From Candidatus Planktophila sp. (GTDB lineage Bacteria; Actinomycetota; Actinomycetes; Nanopelagicales; Nanopelagicaceae): a DNA stretch of 33,456 nucleotides. The stretch lies in the NCBI GenBank assembly GCA_030681675.1, contig JAUXRP010000002.1, positions 69,178 to 102,633 of the forward strand. The letters run 5' to 3'. Under the pieces are notes generated by a model. That model made no database searches. It saw only the letters and a list, made by a program, of their open reading frames with translations, and was not told where the DNA came from. This document shows, piece after piece, positions 1-7,029 of the stretch. Every line of letters begins with the position of its first letter. The stretch's first letter is position 1. A program made the translations under genes and the position numbers.

Positions 1-1023
1 CACGAGTACAACGTAATAGTTGATTGTGATTGGAGATCGCAGCTTCTAACCCTTGCAAAAAATAGAACTAGAGTCGGAATTATTCACACGCAAAGCATGT
101 CCTCTTCCATGCAATTTGATTGCGATAGTGAGGTTTTCTATTTCACAGTTCCAGATGGGGAAGAGGCTAAGAGTTTGAGTAACTTAACTTCTCTTTGGAG
201 TTGGCTTGCTTCTGCCGGTTTCACGCGCTCTGACTTAATTGTCGGAGTTGGAGGGGGCGCCGTCACTGATGTCTCTGGTTTTGCAGCCGCAACGTGGCTG
301 CGGGGTATTGACTGGGTCGCTATTCCAACGAGTATTGCGGGAATGGTCGATGCTTCAATTGGAGGAAAGACGGGAATTAATAGTGAGTTTGGTAAGAATT
401 TGATTGGTGCTTTTCACTCACCGATAAGTGTTCTCATCGATACATCCTGGTTGTCGACGCTTTCAGATCGTGATTTTTGTGCAGGCATGGCTGAAGTAGT
501 TAAGTGTGGTTTTATTGCAGATAAGGCAATTCTAGAATCCATAACTGGGAAAAATCTTTCCGCCCTTCGCAACGATCTTCCGACTGTGATCGGCCTGATA
601 AGCGCAGCAGTATCGGTTAAAGCGGTTGTGGTTTCAGAGGATTTCAAAGAAAGCTTTGGCAGGGAGATTCTCAATTACGGACACACTCTGGGTCATGCCG
701 TGGAGATGCACTCGGCATACTCACTACGTCATGGAGAAGCTGTCTCCATCGGATTGGTTTTTGCCGCAGAGCTAGCCCACTTAAAGGGATATTTGAGCAA
801 AGAGTTAGTTCATGCCCATCGCGAAGTTTTAAGTGGGCTTAATCTACCCATTTCATATCCGCGCTCTGCTTGGCCAGAGTTACTGCCGATGCTTGCATTA
901 GATAAGAAATCCCGTGGAACATTGTTGCGTTTTGTGGCTATCTCCGATGTTGGACGCTGCATACGAATAGAGGGAGTGAGTCAAAGCGAACTTTTGGCCG
1001 CTTATGAGAGAGTTAGCTCATGA
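1..1023 (+). CDS. aroB: 3-dehydroquinate synthase, 5' end cut by window
   Basis: Cyclises DAHP to 3-dehydroquinate, the second step of the shikimate pathway; cytoplasmic, NAD- and metal-dependent. The reading frame is open from base 1 (HEYNVIVDC...), upstream of the first ATG at 97, so the gene begins outside the window. The 340 visible residues lack roughly the first 20 of a usual ~360-residue AroB. Visible family motifs are the NAD-binding GGGAVTDVSGFAAATWLRG, the GGKTGIN loop, KNLIGAFHSP, the metal-ligand segments GMAEVVK and NYGHTLGHAVE, and LRHGEAVSIG. Its stop overlaps the aroQ start in an ATGA, so the two are translationally coupled. The frame is intact and no key motif is missing. The identification is firm; the true start is not visible. 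Confidence 0.96.
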   Translation, partial: HEYNVIVDCDWRSQLLTLAKNRTRVGIIHTQSMSSSMQFDCDSEVFYFTVPDGEEAKSLSNLTSLWSWLASAGFTRSDLIVGVGGGAVTDVSGFAAATWLRGIDWVAIPTSIAGMVDASIGGKTGINSEFGKNLIGAFHSPISVLIDTSWLSTLSDRDFCAGMAEVVKCGFIADKAILESITGKNLSALRNDLPTVIGLISAAVSVKAVVVSEDFKESFGREILNYGHTLGHAVEMHSAYSLRHGEAVSIGLVFAAELAHLKGYLSKELVHAHREVLSGLNLPISYPRSAWPELLPMLALDKKSRGTLLRFVAISDVGRCIRIEGVSQSELLAAYERVSS

Positions 1024-1451
1024 GGATTTTAGTAATCAACGGTCCAAATCTTGCGCGCTTAGATATTCGAGACTCTTCGGTGTATGGAAATCTTAACTAT
1101 GAGGAGTTAAAGAGTTTAATTGAAAGTGCAGCGCAGCAACACGGTTTAACTGCCGATGTTCGGCAAAGTGATGATGAGGCAACAATTATTAGTTGGCTAC
1201 ATGAGGCAGCTGATCTAAATCTGCCGGTAATAATTAATCCAGCGGCTTTCACTCATTACTCTTTTGCAATACGCGATGCTGCAGAGTTAGTGAAATCACC
1301 TTTGATAGAGGTTCATCTCTCCAACCCAATGGCGCGTGAAGAGTTTCGCCATACATCAGTCATCTCGGGAGTTGCACATGGAACGATCACTGGATTTGGC
1401 CCGAATTCATATGTATTAGCGATTATTGCGCTTAAAAACCTGATTGGTTAG
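1020..1451 (+). CDS. aroQ: Type II 3-dehydroquinate dehydratase
   Basis: Dehydrates 3-dehydroquinate to 3-dehydroshikimate, the step after AroB. At 143 residues it has the normal length of the small dodecameric type II enzyme. Visible are the N-terminal NGPNL, the SVYG segment with the catalytic tyrosine of the flexible lid, the substrate-binding NPAAFTHYS, IEVHLSN with the catalytic histidine, and AREEFRHTS with the conserved arginine. Where many homologues have QSNHE this protein reads QSDDE, a conservative surface difference. It shares an ATGA overlap with aroB. The FTHYS and REEFRHTS wording resembles the Streptomyces version more than the mycobacterial one (from memory). Confidence 0.95.
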   Translation: MRILVINGPNLARLDIRDSSVYGNLNYEELKSLIESAAQQHGLTADVRQSDDEATIISWLHEAADLNLPVIINPAAFTHYSFAIRDAAELVKSPLIEVHLSNPMAREEFRHTSVISGVAHGTITGFGPNSYVLAIIALKNLIG

Positions 1452-1491
1452 GCGAACTGAGCACTATCAATGAGCAGGTATCCTTAACCCC

Positions 1492-1520
1492 TTGCTATCA
1501 CAAAGGATGGCCGATTTTAT
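1492..1520 (+). promoter_or_regulatory. Candidate efp-nusB promoter
   Basis: TTGCTA (1492-1497) and TTTTAT (1515-1520) are separated by 17 bases, each with 4 of 6 matches to the sigma-70-type consensus. Transcription would begin near 1527, just before the GGAG at 1530-1533 and the GTG at 1542, and downstream of the alternative ATG at 1524. The rest of the gap after aroQ (1452-1491) shows no hairpin I trust. This is inference from spacing only. Confidence 0.35.
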
Positions 1521-1541
1521 TCAATGAGTGGAGCTTTAACT

Positions 1542-2102
1542 GTGGCAACAACAGCTGATTTAAAAAATGGAATTACTCTAGATATCGAGGGGCAGCTGTG
1601 GAATGTTATTGAATTTCAACATGTGAAACCGGGTAAAGGGCCAGCATTTGTGCGCACTAAGTTGAAATCAGTTTTGACTGGCAAGGTTATTGATAGAACT
1701 TTCAATTCAGGAGTTAAAATTGATATCGAAATTCTAGAAAAGCGCGATATGCAGTACCTGTATAAAGAGGGTGAAGATTTTGTATTTATGGATGCAAAAA
1801 CCTTTGATCAAATGACAATTTCTATGGCAACAGTTGGTGAAATGTCTAACTACATGCTAGAAAATACTGATGCAGTTGTTGCGGTTCATGAAGGCAATCC
1901 CCTGTACATCGAATTAGCAGCAGCGGTGCCTTTAAAGATCACGTATACCGAGCCTGGAATTCAGGGGGATCGTTCATCAGGTGGAACTAAACCTGCCACT
2001 GTTGAGACTGGAATTGAGATTCAGGTTCCCTTATTTATTAAGCAGGATGAGATTGTCATGGTGGATACTCGCGATGGCTCTTATCAAGGCCGCGCTAACT
2101 AG
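1542..2102 (+). CDS. efp: Elongation factor P
   Basis: EF-P binds between the ribosomal P and E sites and relieves stalling at polyproline. I choose GTG at 1542 because GGAG (1530-1533) lies 8 bases upstream and the product then begins [10 protein letters not shown] as in homologues. The ATG at 1524 has no ribosome binding site at proper distance and would add six residues (MSGALT). The 186-residue product has the KOW-like N-domain with [15 protein letters not shown], then two OB-fold domains ending in the EF-P signature region [16 protein letters not shown]. The loop contains the palindromic PGKGP, which in Actinobacteria is reported to work with an unmodified lysine. The stop overlaps the GTG of nusB by one base. 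The efp-nusB pair is the usual actinobacterial arrangement. Confidence 0.95.
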   Translation: MATTADLKNGITLDIEGQLWNVIEFQHVKPGKGPAFVRTKLKSVLTGKVIDRTFNSGVKIDIEILEKRDMQYLYKEGEDFVFMDAKTFDQMTISMATVGEMSNYMLENTDAVVAVHEGNPLYIELAAAVPLKITYTEPGIQGDRSSGGTKPATVETGIEIQVPLFIKQDEIVMVDTRDGSYQGRAN

Positions 2103-2524
2103 TGTCGGCACGCAGTAAGGCAAGAAAGGCCGCGCTTGACCTTCTATACGAGGCCGATATACGTGGCACTAATGCAGTAGAAACACTTGCTCTACGTGAT
2201 GTAAGCGATGAGGCTCCAGATGCTCGGCCAATACGCGAATACACCCGTGAATTAGTTCTTGGTGTGGGAGATAACTATCGTAAAATCGACGAGCTCATCA
2301 CCACATATGCTCAAGGCTGGGATATGGATCGTCTACCAGCAGTTGATAGAAATATCCTCAGAATTGGTATCTTTGAGATTCTCTGGGCTACATCGATTCC
2401 GGATGGAGTTGCCATCGATGAGGCGTTACTGCTTGCTAAAGAGTTATCGACCGATAGCTCTGCCGGATTTATCCATGGAGTTCTAGGAAGAATCTCGTCA
2501 ATAAAAGAGAGCTTAGCTATTTAG
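2102..2524 (+). CDS. nusB: Transcription antitermination factor NusB
   Basis: NusB binds boxA RNA with S10 (NusE) and supports rRNA antitermination. The 140-residue all-helical protein shows the family opening ARSKARKAALDLLYEADIRG and the C-terminal pattern AVDRNILRIGIFEILW followed by AIDEALLLAKELSTDSSAGFIHGVLGRI (listed here only as landmarks at about residues 80-135). It starts with GTG sharing one base with the efp stop. Its 3' end overlaps the 3' end of the convergent bldD gene by 8 bases, with no room for a separate terminator. The order efp-nusB-bldD-pyrR is also the Streptomyces order. Confidence 0.94.
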   Translation: MSARSKARKAALDLLYEADIRGTNAVETLALRDVSDEAPDARPIREYTRELVLGVGDNYRKIDELITTYAQGWDMDRLPAVDRNILRIGIFEILWATSIPDGVAIDEALLLAKELSTDSSAGFIHGVLGRISSIKESLAI

Positions 2525-3005
2525 TTTCAATGAGTAATCTATGTGAGCGCAAGATTTCCTCTAACTCTTGCTGATGTATACCAATTGCCGCAGCGAGCAA
2601 AACCATATCGCTACTTCGCAGTGAAATGACTTCGCCATTCCAATCATTTCGAAGTTTTATGATCTCTCCAGTGAAGGTAATTGCACTTCTCAGGGTTGAT
2701 TTGATTCGAGGAGGTAATGTGGAATCAGCGATTATCAAGCGTATTCGACGTAGATCTAGAATAGCGGCGCTGGCTTTTCCTGCAGGTTTTTCAGGCTCCT
2801 CCAAGAGATAGCTCAGCGGCACTCCATAGAACTGCGCAATTACTATCGCCATACGTACGCTCAATGTTCGATCGCCCCTTTCATATGAGCCGAGAACTAC
2901 GGCTCGAATACGGCGATTACTAGCTACTTCTACCTCGTGCAGAGTCAAACCCTTCGCAATACGAATTGCACGCACTCTCGATGAAACAAGCTCAATTGTT
3001 GTCAT
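2517..3005 (-). CDS. bldD: BldD-like XRE-family regulator with c-di-GMP motif
   Basis: BldD is the Streptomyces developmental repressor that dimerises around a cyclic-di-GMP tetramer. From the ATG at 3005 the protein is 162 residues. Residues ~8-70 are the helix-turn-helix domain (RAIRIAKGLTLHEVE, then AVVLGSYERGDRTLSV, nearly the BldD recognition-helix wording AVVVGSYERGDR). The C-terminal domain contains RND, eight residues, then RSSD (R119, D121, R130, D133), the exact RXD-X8-RXXD c-di-GMP signature. A GTG at 3053 would add 16 residues; I prefer 3005 because it matches the BldD N-terminus, but neither start has a clear Shine-Dalgarno. It sits between nusB and pyrR as in Streptomyces. Its targets in a non-sporulating planktonic cell are unknown. 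Confidence 0.88.
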   Translation of the reverse strand: MTTIELVSSRVRAIRIAKGLTLHEVEVASNRRIRAVVLGSYERGDRTLSVRMAIVIAQFYGVPLSYLLEEPEKPAGKASAAILDLRRIRLIIADSTLPPRIKSTLRSAITFTGEIIKLRNDWNGEVISLRSSDMVLLAAAIGIHQQELEEILRSHRLLIETK

Positions 3006-3072
3006 ACGGACGAGGCTACTGCGACGCGCAGACAAAGCTGATTTCTTATCCACACCCTGAAAGGAGGCGGTG

Positions 3073-3080
3073 CTATAGTA
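3073..3080. promoter_or_regulatory. Shared divergent -10 region, bldD / pyrR
   Basis: The perfect palindrome CTATAG (3073-3078) provides TATAGT on the plus strand (3074-3079, preceded by TG at 3071-3072 as an extended -10) and TACTAT on the minus strand (3080-3075). The plus start would fall near 3086, immediately at the base of the PyrR hairpin; the minus start near 3068 would serve bldD. No good -35 is seen on either side. Symmetric -10 boxes are known to drive divergent transcription; use here is inferred. Confidence 0.5.
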
Positions 3081-3088
3081 CCGACGTA

Positions 3089-3124
3089 TCCTTTAACGAC
3101 CCGTCCAGAGAGATGGGGAAGGAG
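3089..3124 (+). promoter_or_regulatory. PyrR-binding RNA hairpin sequestering the pyrR ribosome binding site
   Basis: The pyrR leader folds as a lower stem TCCTT (3089-3093) with AAGGA (3119-3123), extendable by a U-G pair 3094/3118; a one-sided purine-rich bulge AACGA (3095-3099); an upper stem CCCGTC (3100-3105) with GATGGG (3112-3117); and a hexaloop CAGAGA (3106-3111). The loop fits the CNGNGA rule of known PyrR targets and the core TCCAGAGAG matches them by eye. The right arm of the lower stem is the Shine-Dalgarno AAGGAG (3119-3124), 8 bases from the ATG at 3133, so PyrR-UMP binding should block translation. No terminator follows, which points to translational repression as described in mycobacteria rather than Bacillus-type attenuation. 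Confidence 0.8.
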
Positions 3125-3132
3125 TTTTTTAA

Positions 3133-3660
3133 ATGAGCGTTGCTCTGCAAGCCTCCGATATTTCTCGTGCGTTGATACGCATATCCCACGAAATCTTAGA
3201 GTCGAACTCTGACTCATCACAGATAACTCTTTTAGGTATTCCAACTCGCGGGGCACATCTTGCCATTCGGATTGCAGCGATTATGGGAGAGATTGCCGCC
3301 CATCAGATACCAGTCGGGATGCTCGATATCACTATGCATCGAGATGATCTTCGAATGAGAGCGCCTCGAGCGATTATGCCAACTTCAATTCCACCTGAGG
3401 GCGTCGAAGGAAGAGAGTTAATTCTCGTAGATGATGTTCTATATTCTGGTCGAACAATTAGAGCCGCCCTCGATGCCGTCGGTGAGATCGGACGACCTCG
3501 TACGGTTCAACTAGCCGTTCTAGTTGATAGAGGCCACCGTGAGCTTCCCATTCGAGCCGATTTTGTTGGGAAAAACCTTCCAACATCAATTTCTCAGTCG
3601 GTGAAGCTGCATTTGAGCGAGCTAGATGGCGTGGATGAAGTATTGATTGAGGAAATCTAA
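3133..3660 (+). CDS. pyrR: Bifunctional pyr operon regulator PyrR / uracil phosphoribosyltransferase
   Basis: PyrR binds a hairpin in pyr mRNA when charged with UMP and usually has weak uracil phosphoribosyltransferase activity. The 175-residue length is typical. The PRPP-binding signature [14 protein letters not shown] is at about residues 97-109, with the type I PRTase fold around it, IPTRGAHLA near residue 36 and [18 protein letters not shown] toward the C-terminus. It is the first gene of the UMP operon and lies right after a matching RNA hairpin, so it probably represses its own operon. Its stop TAA shares one base with the pyrB ATG. Confidence 0.95.
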   Translation: MSVALQASDISRALIRISHEILESNSDSSQITLLGIPTRGAHLAIRIAAIMGEIAAHQIPVGMLDITMHRDDLRMRAPRAIMPTSIPPEGVEGRELILVDDVLYSGRTIRAALDAVGEIGRPRTVQLAVLVDRGHRELPIRADFVGKNLPTSISQSVKLHLSELDGVDEVLIEEI

Positions 3661-4607
3661 TGCGACACTTACTCTCAGTTTCAGATTTAACAAAGATCCA
3701 GGCCATATCAATTCTAGATACCGCAAGTGAGCTGGCGCGTATAAGTGAGGGTACCGTTAAAAAACTTCCTACACTGCGTGGACGAACAATCGTTAACCTC
3801 TTCGCCGAAGATTCAACGCGTACGAGAATTTCTTTCGAAGCTGCCGCTAAGCGTCTATCGGCAGATGTAATTAATTTCTCTGCCAAAGGTTCGAGTTTAA
3901 GCAAGGGTGAGTCTTTAAAAGACACGGCTTTGACTTTGCAGGCCATGGGTGCTGATGCTGTTGTTATTCGCCACAGCGCATCAGGTGCGCCGCAACGATT
4001 AGCAGATTCGGAATGGATGCGAGGCGCTGTCATTAATGCGGGGGATGGTACGCATGAGCATCCTAGTCAAGCACTCTTGGATGCATACACGATTAGAAAA
4101 CATCTAGGAAAGGGCGCTAGCGACCTACATGGAATTCGGGTCGCAATAGTTGGAGATGTGTTGCACTCGCGCGTTGCTCGCTCAAATGTTTTACTACTAA
4201 AACTATTGGGAGCAACCGTTGTTTTAGTCGCACCACCTACGCTTCTTCCAGTTGGCGTAGAGTCGTGGCCAGTTACAATTTCCTACGATTTGGACAGTGT
4301 TATCCCAACCGTTGATGTGGTCATGATGTTGCGTGTTCAACAGGAGCGAATGAGCGATCTCTATTTTCCGAACGCCCGCGAGTATTCCCGTTATTTTGGA
4401 TTAAATTCCGAACGATTAAAATTTATGTCTGCACACTCAATCATTATGCATCCTGGTCCAATGAATCGTGGCCTAGAAATTACCGCTGAAGTTGCAGATA
4501 GCGCACGTTCGGTCATCGTAGAACAAGTTGCCAACGGTGTAAGTATTCGAATGGCTATTTTATACGTCTTACTTGCTGGTAAACCTTTGGAAGCGGGTAA
4601 CACATGA
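3660..4607 (+). CDS. pyrB: Aspartate carbamoyltransferase catalytic subunit
   Basis: Condenses carbamoyl phosphate with aspartate to N-carbamoyl-aspartate, the first committed pyrimidine step. The 315 residues have the carbamoyl-phosphate motif STRTR (52-56), the second-domain HPSQ (134-137) and the LRVQQERM segment with aspartate-binding residues, followed by [10 protein letters not shown]. No regulatory subunit gene pyrI is present, as usual in Actinobacteria, so a trimeric catalytic form or a complex with the dihydroorotase is expected. It overlaps pyrR by one base (TAATG) and pyrC by four (ATGA). Confidence 0.97.
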   Translation: MRHLLSVSDLTKIQAISILDTASELARISEGTVKKLPTLRGRTIVNLFAEDSTRTRISFEAAAKRLSADVINFSAKGSSLSKGESLKDTALTLQAMGADAVVIRHSASGAPQRLADSEWMRGAVINAGDGTHEHPSQALLDAYTIRKHLGKGASDLHGIRVAIVGDVLHSRVARSNVLLLKLLGATVVLVAPPTLLPVGVESWPVTISYDLDSVIPTVDVVMMLRVQQERMSDLYFPNAREYSRYFGLNSERLKFMSAHSIIMHPGPMNRGLEITAEVADSARSVIVEQVANGVSIRMAILYVLLAGKPLEAGNT

Positions 4608-5917
4608 AGATAAAGAATCGCTACGTGTTAAAGGCTGCAATGTTGCCACAAGGTGAGCGCGCCGACCTGCTTATAGTTGATGGTCTCATCAATGCGATCT
4701 CGCCGAGCATCATCGATAGTGATGCGACGGAATTCGATCTTTCTGGTTCTGTGATTCTTCCAGGATTAGTCGATCTACATACCCATCTTCGCCAACCCGG
4801 ACGAGAGGATGCAGAGACCGTCTTATCTGGCTCACAATCTGGAGCTAAAGGCGGTTTCACCGCGCTCTCTGCGATGGCTAATACTTCACCCGTTGCCGAT
4901 AATGCAGGTGTCGTCGAACAAGTATTTCGATTAGGCCAAGAGGCTGGTCTCGTAGATGTATTTCCAATCGGTGCAGTGACACAAGGCCTTAAAGGTGAAT
5001 CTCTATCGGAAATCGGCGCAATGGCCGATTCGATAGCAGGAGTGAGAGTTTTTAGTGATGATGGAAACTGTGTTTTCGATCCATTAGTAATGCGGCGCGC
5101 ACTTGAGTACATCAAGAAATTTAACGGTGTAATTGCTCAACACGCACAAGAGCCTCGATTAACCGTTGGATCACAGATGAATGAAGGAAATGTATCGGCG
5201 ATTTTAGGTCTCAAGGGATGGCCAGCCGTTGCTGAAGAAGCGATTATTGCACGCGATGTTTTGTTAGTTGACCATGTTAAATCGCGTTTGCATATCTGCC
5301 ATCTAACAACGGCCGGGGGAGTAGAAATAATTCGATGGGCCAAGGCACGCGGGATTAATGTCACCGCTGAAGTGACGCCGCATCACTTGTTATTAACCGA
5401 TGAGTTAGCTCGATCGTATGATCCTATTTTCAAAGTTAATCCCCCACTGCGAAGTGAGAGGGATGTAATGGCCTTAAGAGAAGCACTTGCCGATGGAACC
5501 ATCGACATTGTTGCCACCGACCATGCACCGCACAGCGTTGAATCCAAAGAGTGCGAATGGCAAGAGGCAAGTTTTGGAATGCTCGGGCTGGAAACTGCGA
5601 TTTCAATAGTTCAAAAAACGATGGTCGATACTGGATTGTTAACGTGGGCCGGTGTTGCAGATAGGTTTTCAACTGGACCAGCACGAATTGGTGGTTATGA
5701 AAACCACGGTAATAATCTGGCGATAGGTTCGAGAGCTAACATCACGATTATTGATCCCAGTGCAACGTGGATAGTTGACCGAGATCTCGTAACCTCGAAA
5801 AGTCGAAATACTCCATTTCATGGATATGAACTACCTGGTGTTGTAACGCATACGTTTTTTAATGGAATACCAACACTTATTGATGGTTTACTCGTTTCAG
5901 ATGAGGTTGGATTATGA
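4604..5917 (+). CDS. pyrC: Dihydroorotase, type I
   Basis: Cyclises carbamoyl-aspartate to dihydroorotate. The 437-residue amidohydrolase has the metal motif HTHLRQPG (H59, H61), the FSDDGNCV segment, QHAQEP and HICHLTT histidines and the catalytic-aspartate motif ATDHAPHS. The length and motifs fit the long type I enzymes of Gram-positive bacteria, not the short E. coli type II form. The N- and C-terminal strands form the usual beta-sandwich ([27 protein letters not shown]). It overlaps both neighbours by ATGA. Nothing appears broken. Confidence 0.96.
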   Translation: MKIKNRYVLKAAMLPQGERADLLIVDGLINAISPSIIDSDATEFDLSGSVILPGLVDLHTHLRQPGREDAETVLSGSQSGAKGGFTALSAMANTSPVADNAGVVEQVFRLGQEAGLVDVFPIGAVTQGLKGESLSEIGAMADSIAGVRVFSDDGNCVFDPLVMRRALEYIKKFNGVIAQHAQEPRLTVGSQMNEGNVSAILGLKGWPAVAEEAIIARDVLLVDHVKSRLHICHLTTAGGVEIIRWAKARGINVTAEVTPHHLLLTDELARSYDPIFKVNPPLRSERDVMALREALADGTIDIVATDHAPHSVESKECEWQEASFGMLGLETAISIVQKTMVDTGLLTWAGVADRFSTGPARIGGYENHGNNLAIGSRANITIIDPSATWIVDRDLVTSKSRNTPFHGYELPGVVTHTFFNGIPTLIDGLLVSDEVGL

Positions 5918-7029
5918 GTGGAGCGTTTTTAGTTTTAGATGACGGTCGGATTTTTGAAGGTACAGCGTGGGGTGCCACGGGTAAGAGCTTTGGTGAGGCG
6001 GTATTTCAAACCGGTATGACGGGTTATCAGGAAACTTTGACCGATCCCTCGTATCACAAGCAGGTTGTTGTCATGACTGCGCCTCATATTGGTAACACTG
6101 GTGTCAACTCTTTTGATAATGAGTCGAAGAAAATTTGGGTTGCTGGCTTTGTTGTACGTAATCCATCTACGCTGTCTTCGAACTGGCGAAGTGAGAGAGA
6201 TTTAGAAAGTGAGCTAATTGCCCAAGAGATAGTAGGAATTCAAGGCGTGGACACACGGGCAATCACCCGTCACTTACGTGTGCGAGGATCGATGCGTGTC
6301 GGAATTTTTTCAAACTTAGATGTAACAGTTGAAGAAATGGTCGCAGAGGTTCGCAAAGTTGAGATGATGTCTGGAGCCTTTCTTGTTGCCGATGTTTCGA
6401 CCCTTACTCCATATGTTGTTCCTGCCGTTGGACCGAGAAAGTTTGTAGTCGCAGCTCTGGATTTGGGAATTAAAGCCGCAACGCCTCGAGCTTTAGCTGA
6501 AAGAGGGGTTGAAGTTCATGTACTTCCATACAACTCAACTCTCGAGGAGATTGTCAATCTCAATCCTGATGGCGTATTTCTATCCAATGGCCCTGGAGAT
6601 CCAGCCACAATGGTGGATGCCATTGAGCTTGTAAGAGAGTTACTCCTTAGACAGATTCCGATTTTTGGCATCTGTTTCGGACATCAGATATTAGGTAGAG
6701 CCCTCGGCTTTGAAACCTACAAATTAGATTTTGGTCACCGAGGCATTAACCAACCAGTTTTAGATAAAAATACGGGCAAAGTAGAGATCACATCACATAA
6801 TCATGGTTTTGCGCTCAAAGCTCCAAGTGATGCGAAATTTTCAACTCTATATGGTGAGGGAGAAGTTACACATATATGTCTCAATGATGGAGTTGTAGAA
6901 GGCCTACAACTGCAAGATCGCCCAGCCTTTTCTGTCCAATACCATCCAGAAGCGGCGGCAGGTCCACATGATGCGTCATATCTCTTCGATCGTTTTGTGG
7001 ATTTGATGAGCATGAAAGTGCGAACCTAA
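5914..7029 (+). CDS. carA: Carbamoyl-phosphate synthase small subunit
   Basis: Class I glutamine amidotransferase that feeds ammonia to CarB. In 371 residues the N-terminal CarA domain ([23 protein letters not shown]) is followed by the amidotransferase domain with nucleophile C254 in GICFGHQ (more often GICLGHQ), SHNHGFAL, and the His/Glu pair in [11 protein letters not shown]. It overlaps pyrC by ATGA and carB by one base (TAATG). The small PH-domain gene that lies between pyrC and carA in mycobacteria is missing here. Because carbamoyl phosphate also feeds arginine synthesis, placing it under PyrR control links both pathways. Confidence 0.97.
   Translation: MSGAFLVLDDGRIFEGTAWGATGKSFGEAVFQTGMTGYQETLTDPSYHKQVVVMTAPHIGNTGVNSFDNESKKIWVAGFVVRNPSTLSSNWRSERDLESELIAQEIVGIQGVDTRAITRHLRVRGSMRVGIFSNLDVTVEEMVAEVRKVEMMSGAFLVADVSTLTPYVVPAVGPRKFVVAALDLGIKAATPRALAERGVEVHVLPYNSTLEEIVNLNPDGVFLSNGPGDPATMVDAIELVRELLLRQIPIFGICFGHQILGRALGFETYKLDFGHRGINQPVLDKNTGKVEITSHNHGFALKAPSDAKFSTLYGEGEVTHICLNDGVVEGLQLQDRPAFSVQYHPEAAAGPHDASYLFDRFVDLMSMKVRT

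Noticed and set aside
2259-2486. 75-residue plus-strand frame inside nusB
   Set aside because: Overlaps nusB in another frame without any conserved feature.
3458-4033. 191-residue open frame on the minus strand across pyrR/pyrB
   Set aside because: It runs antisense through two well-conserved genes, has no family motif and no ribosome binding site; an antisense shadow.
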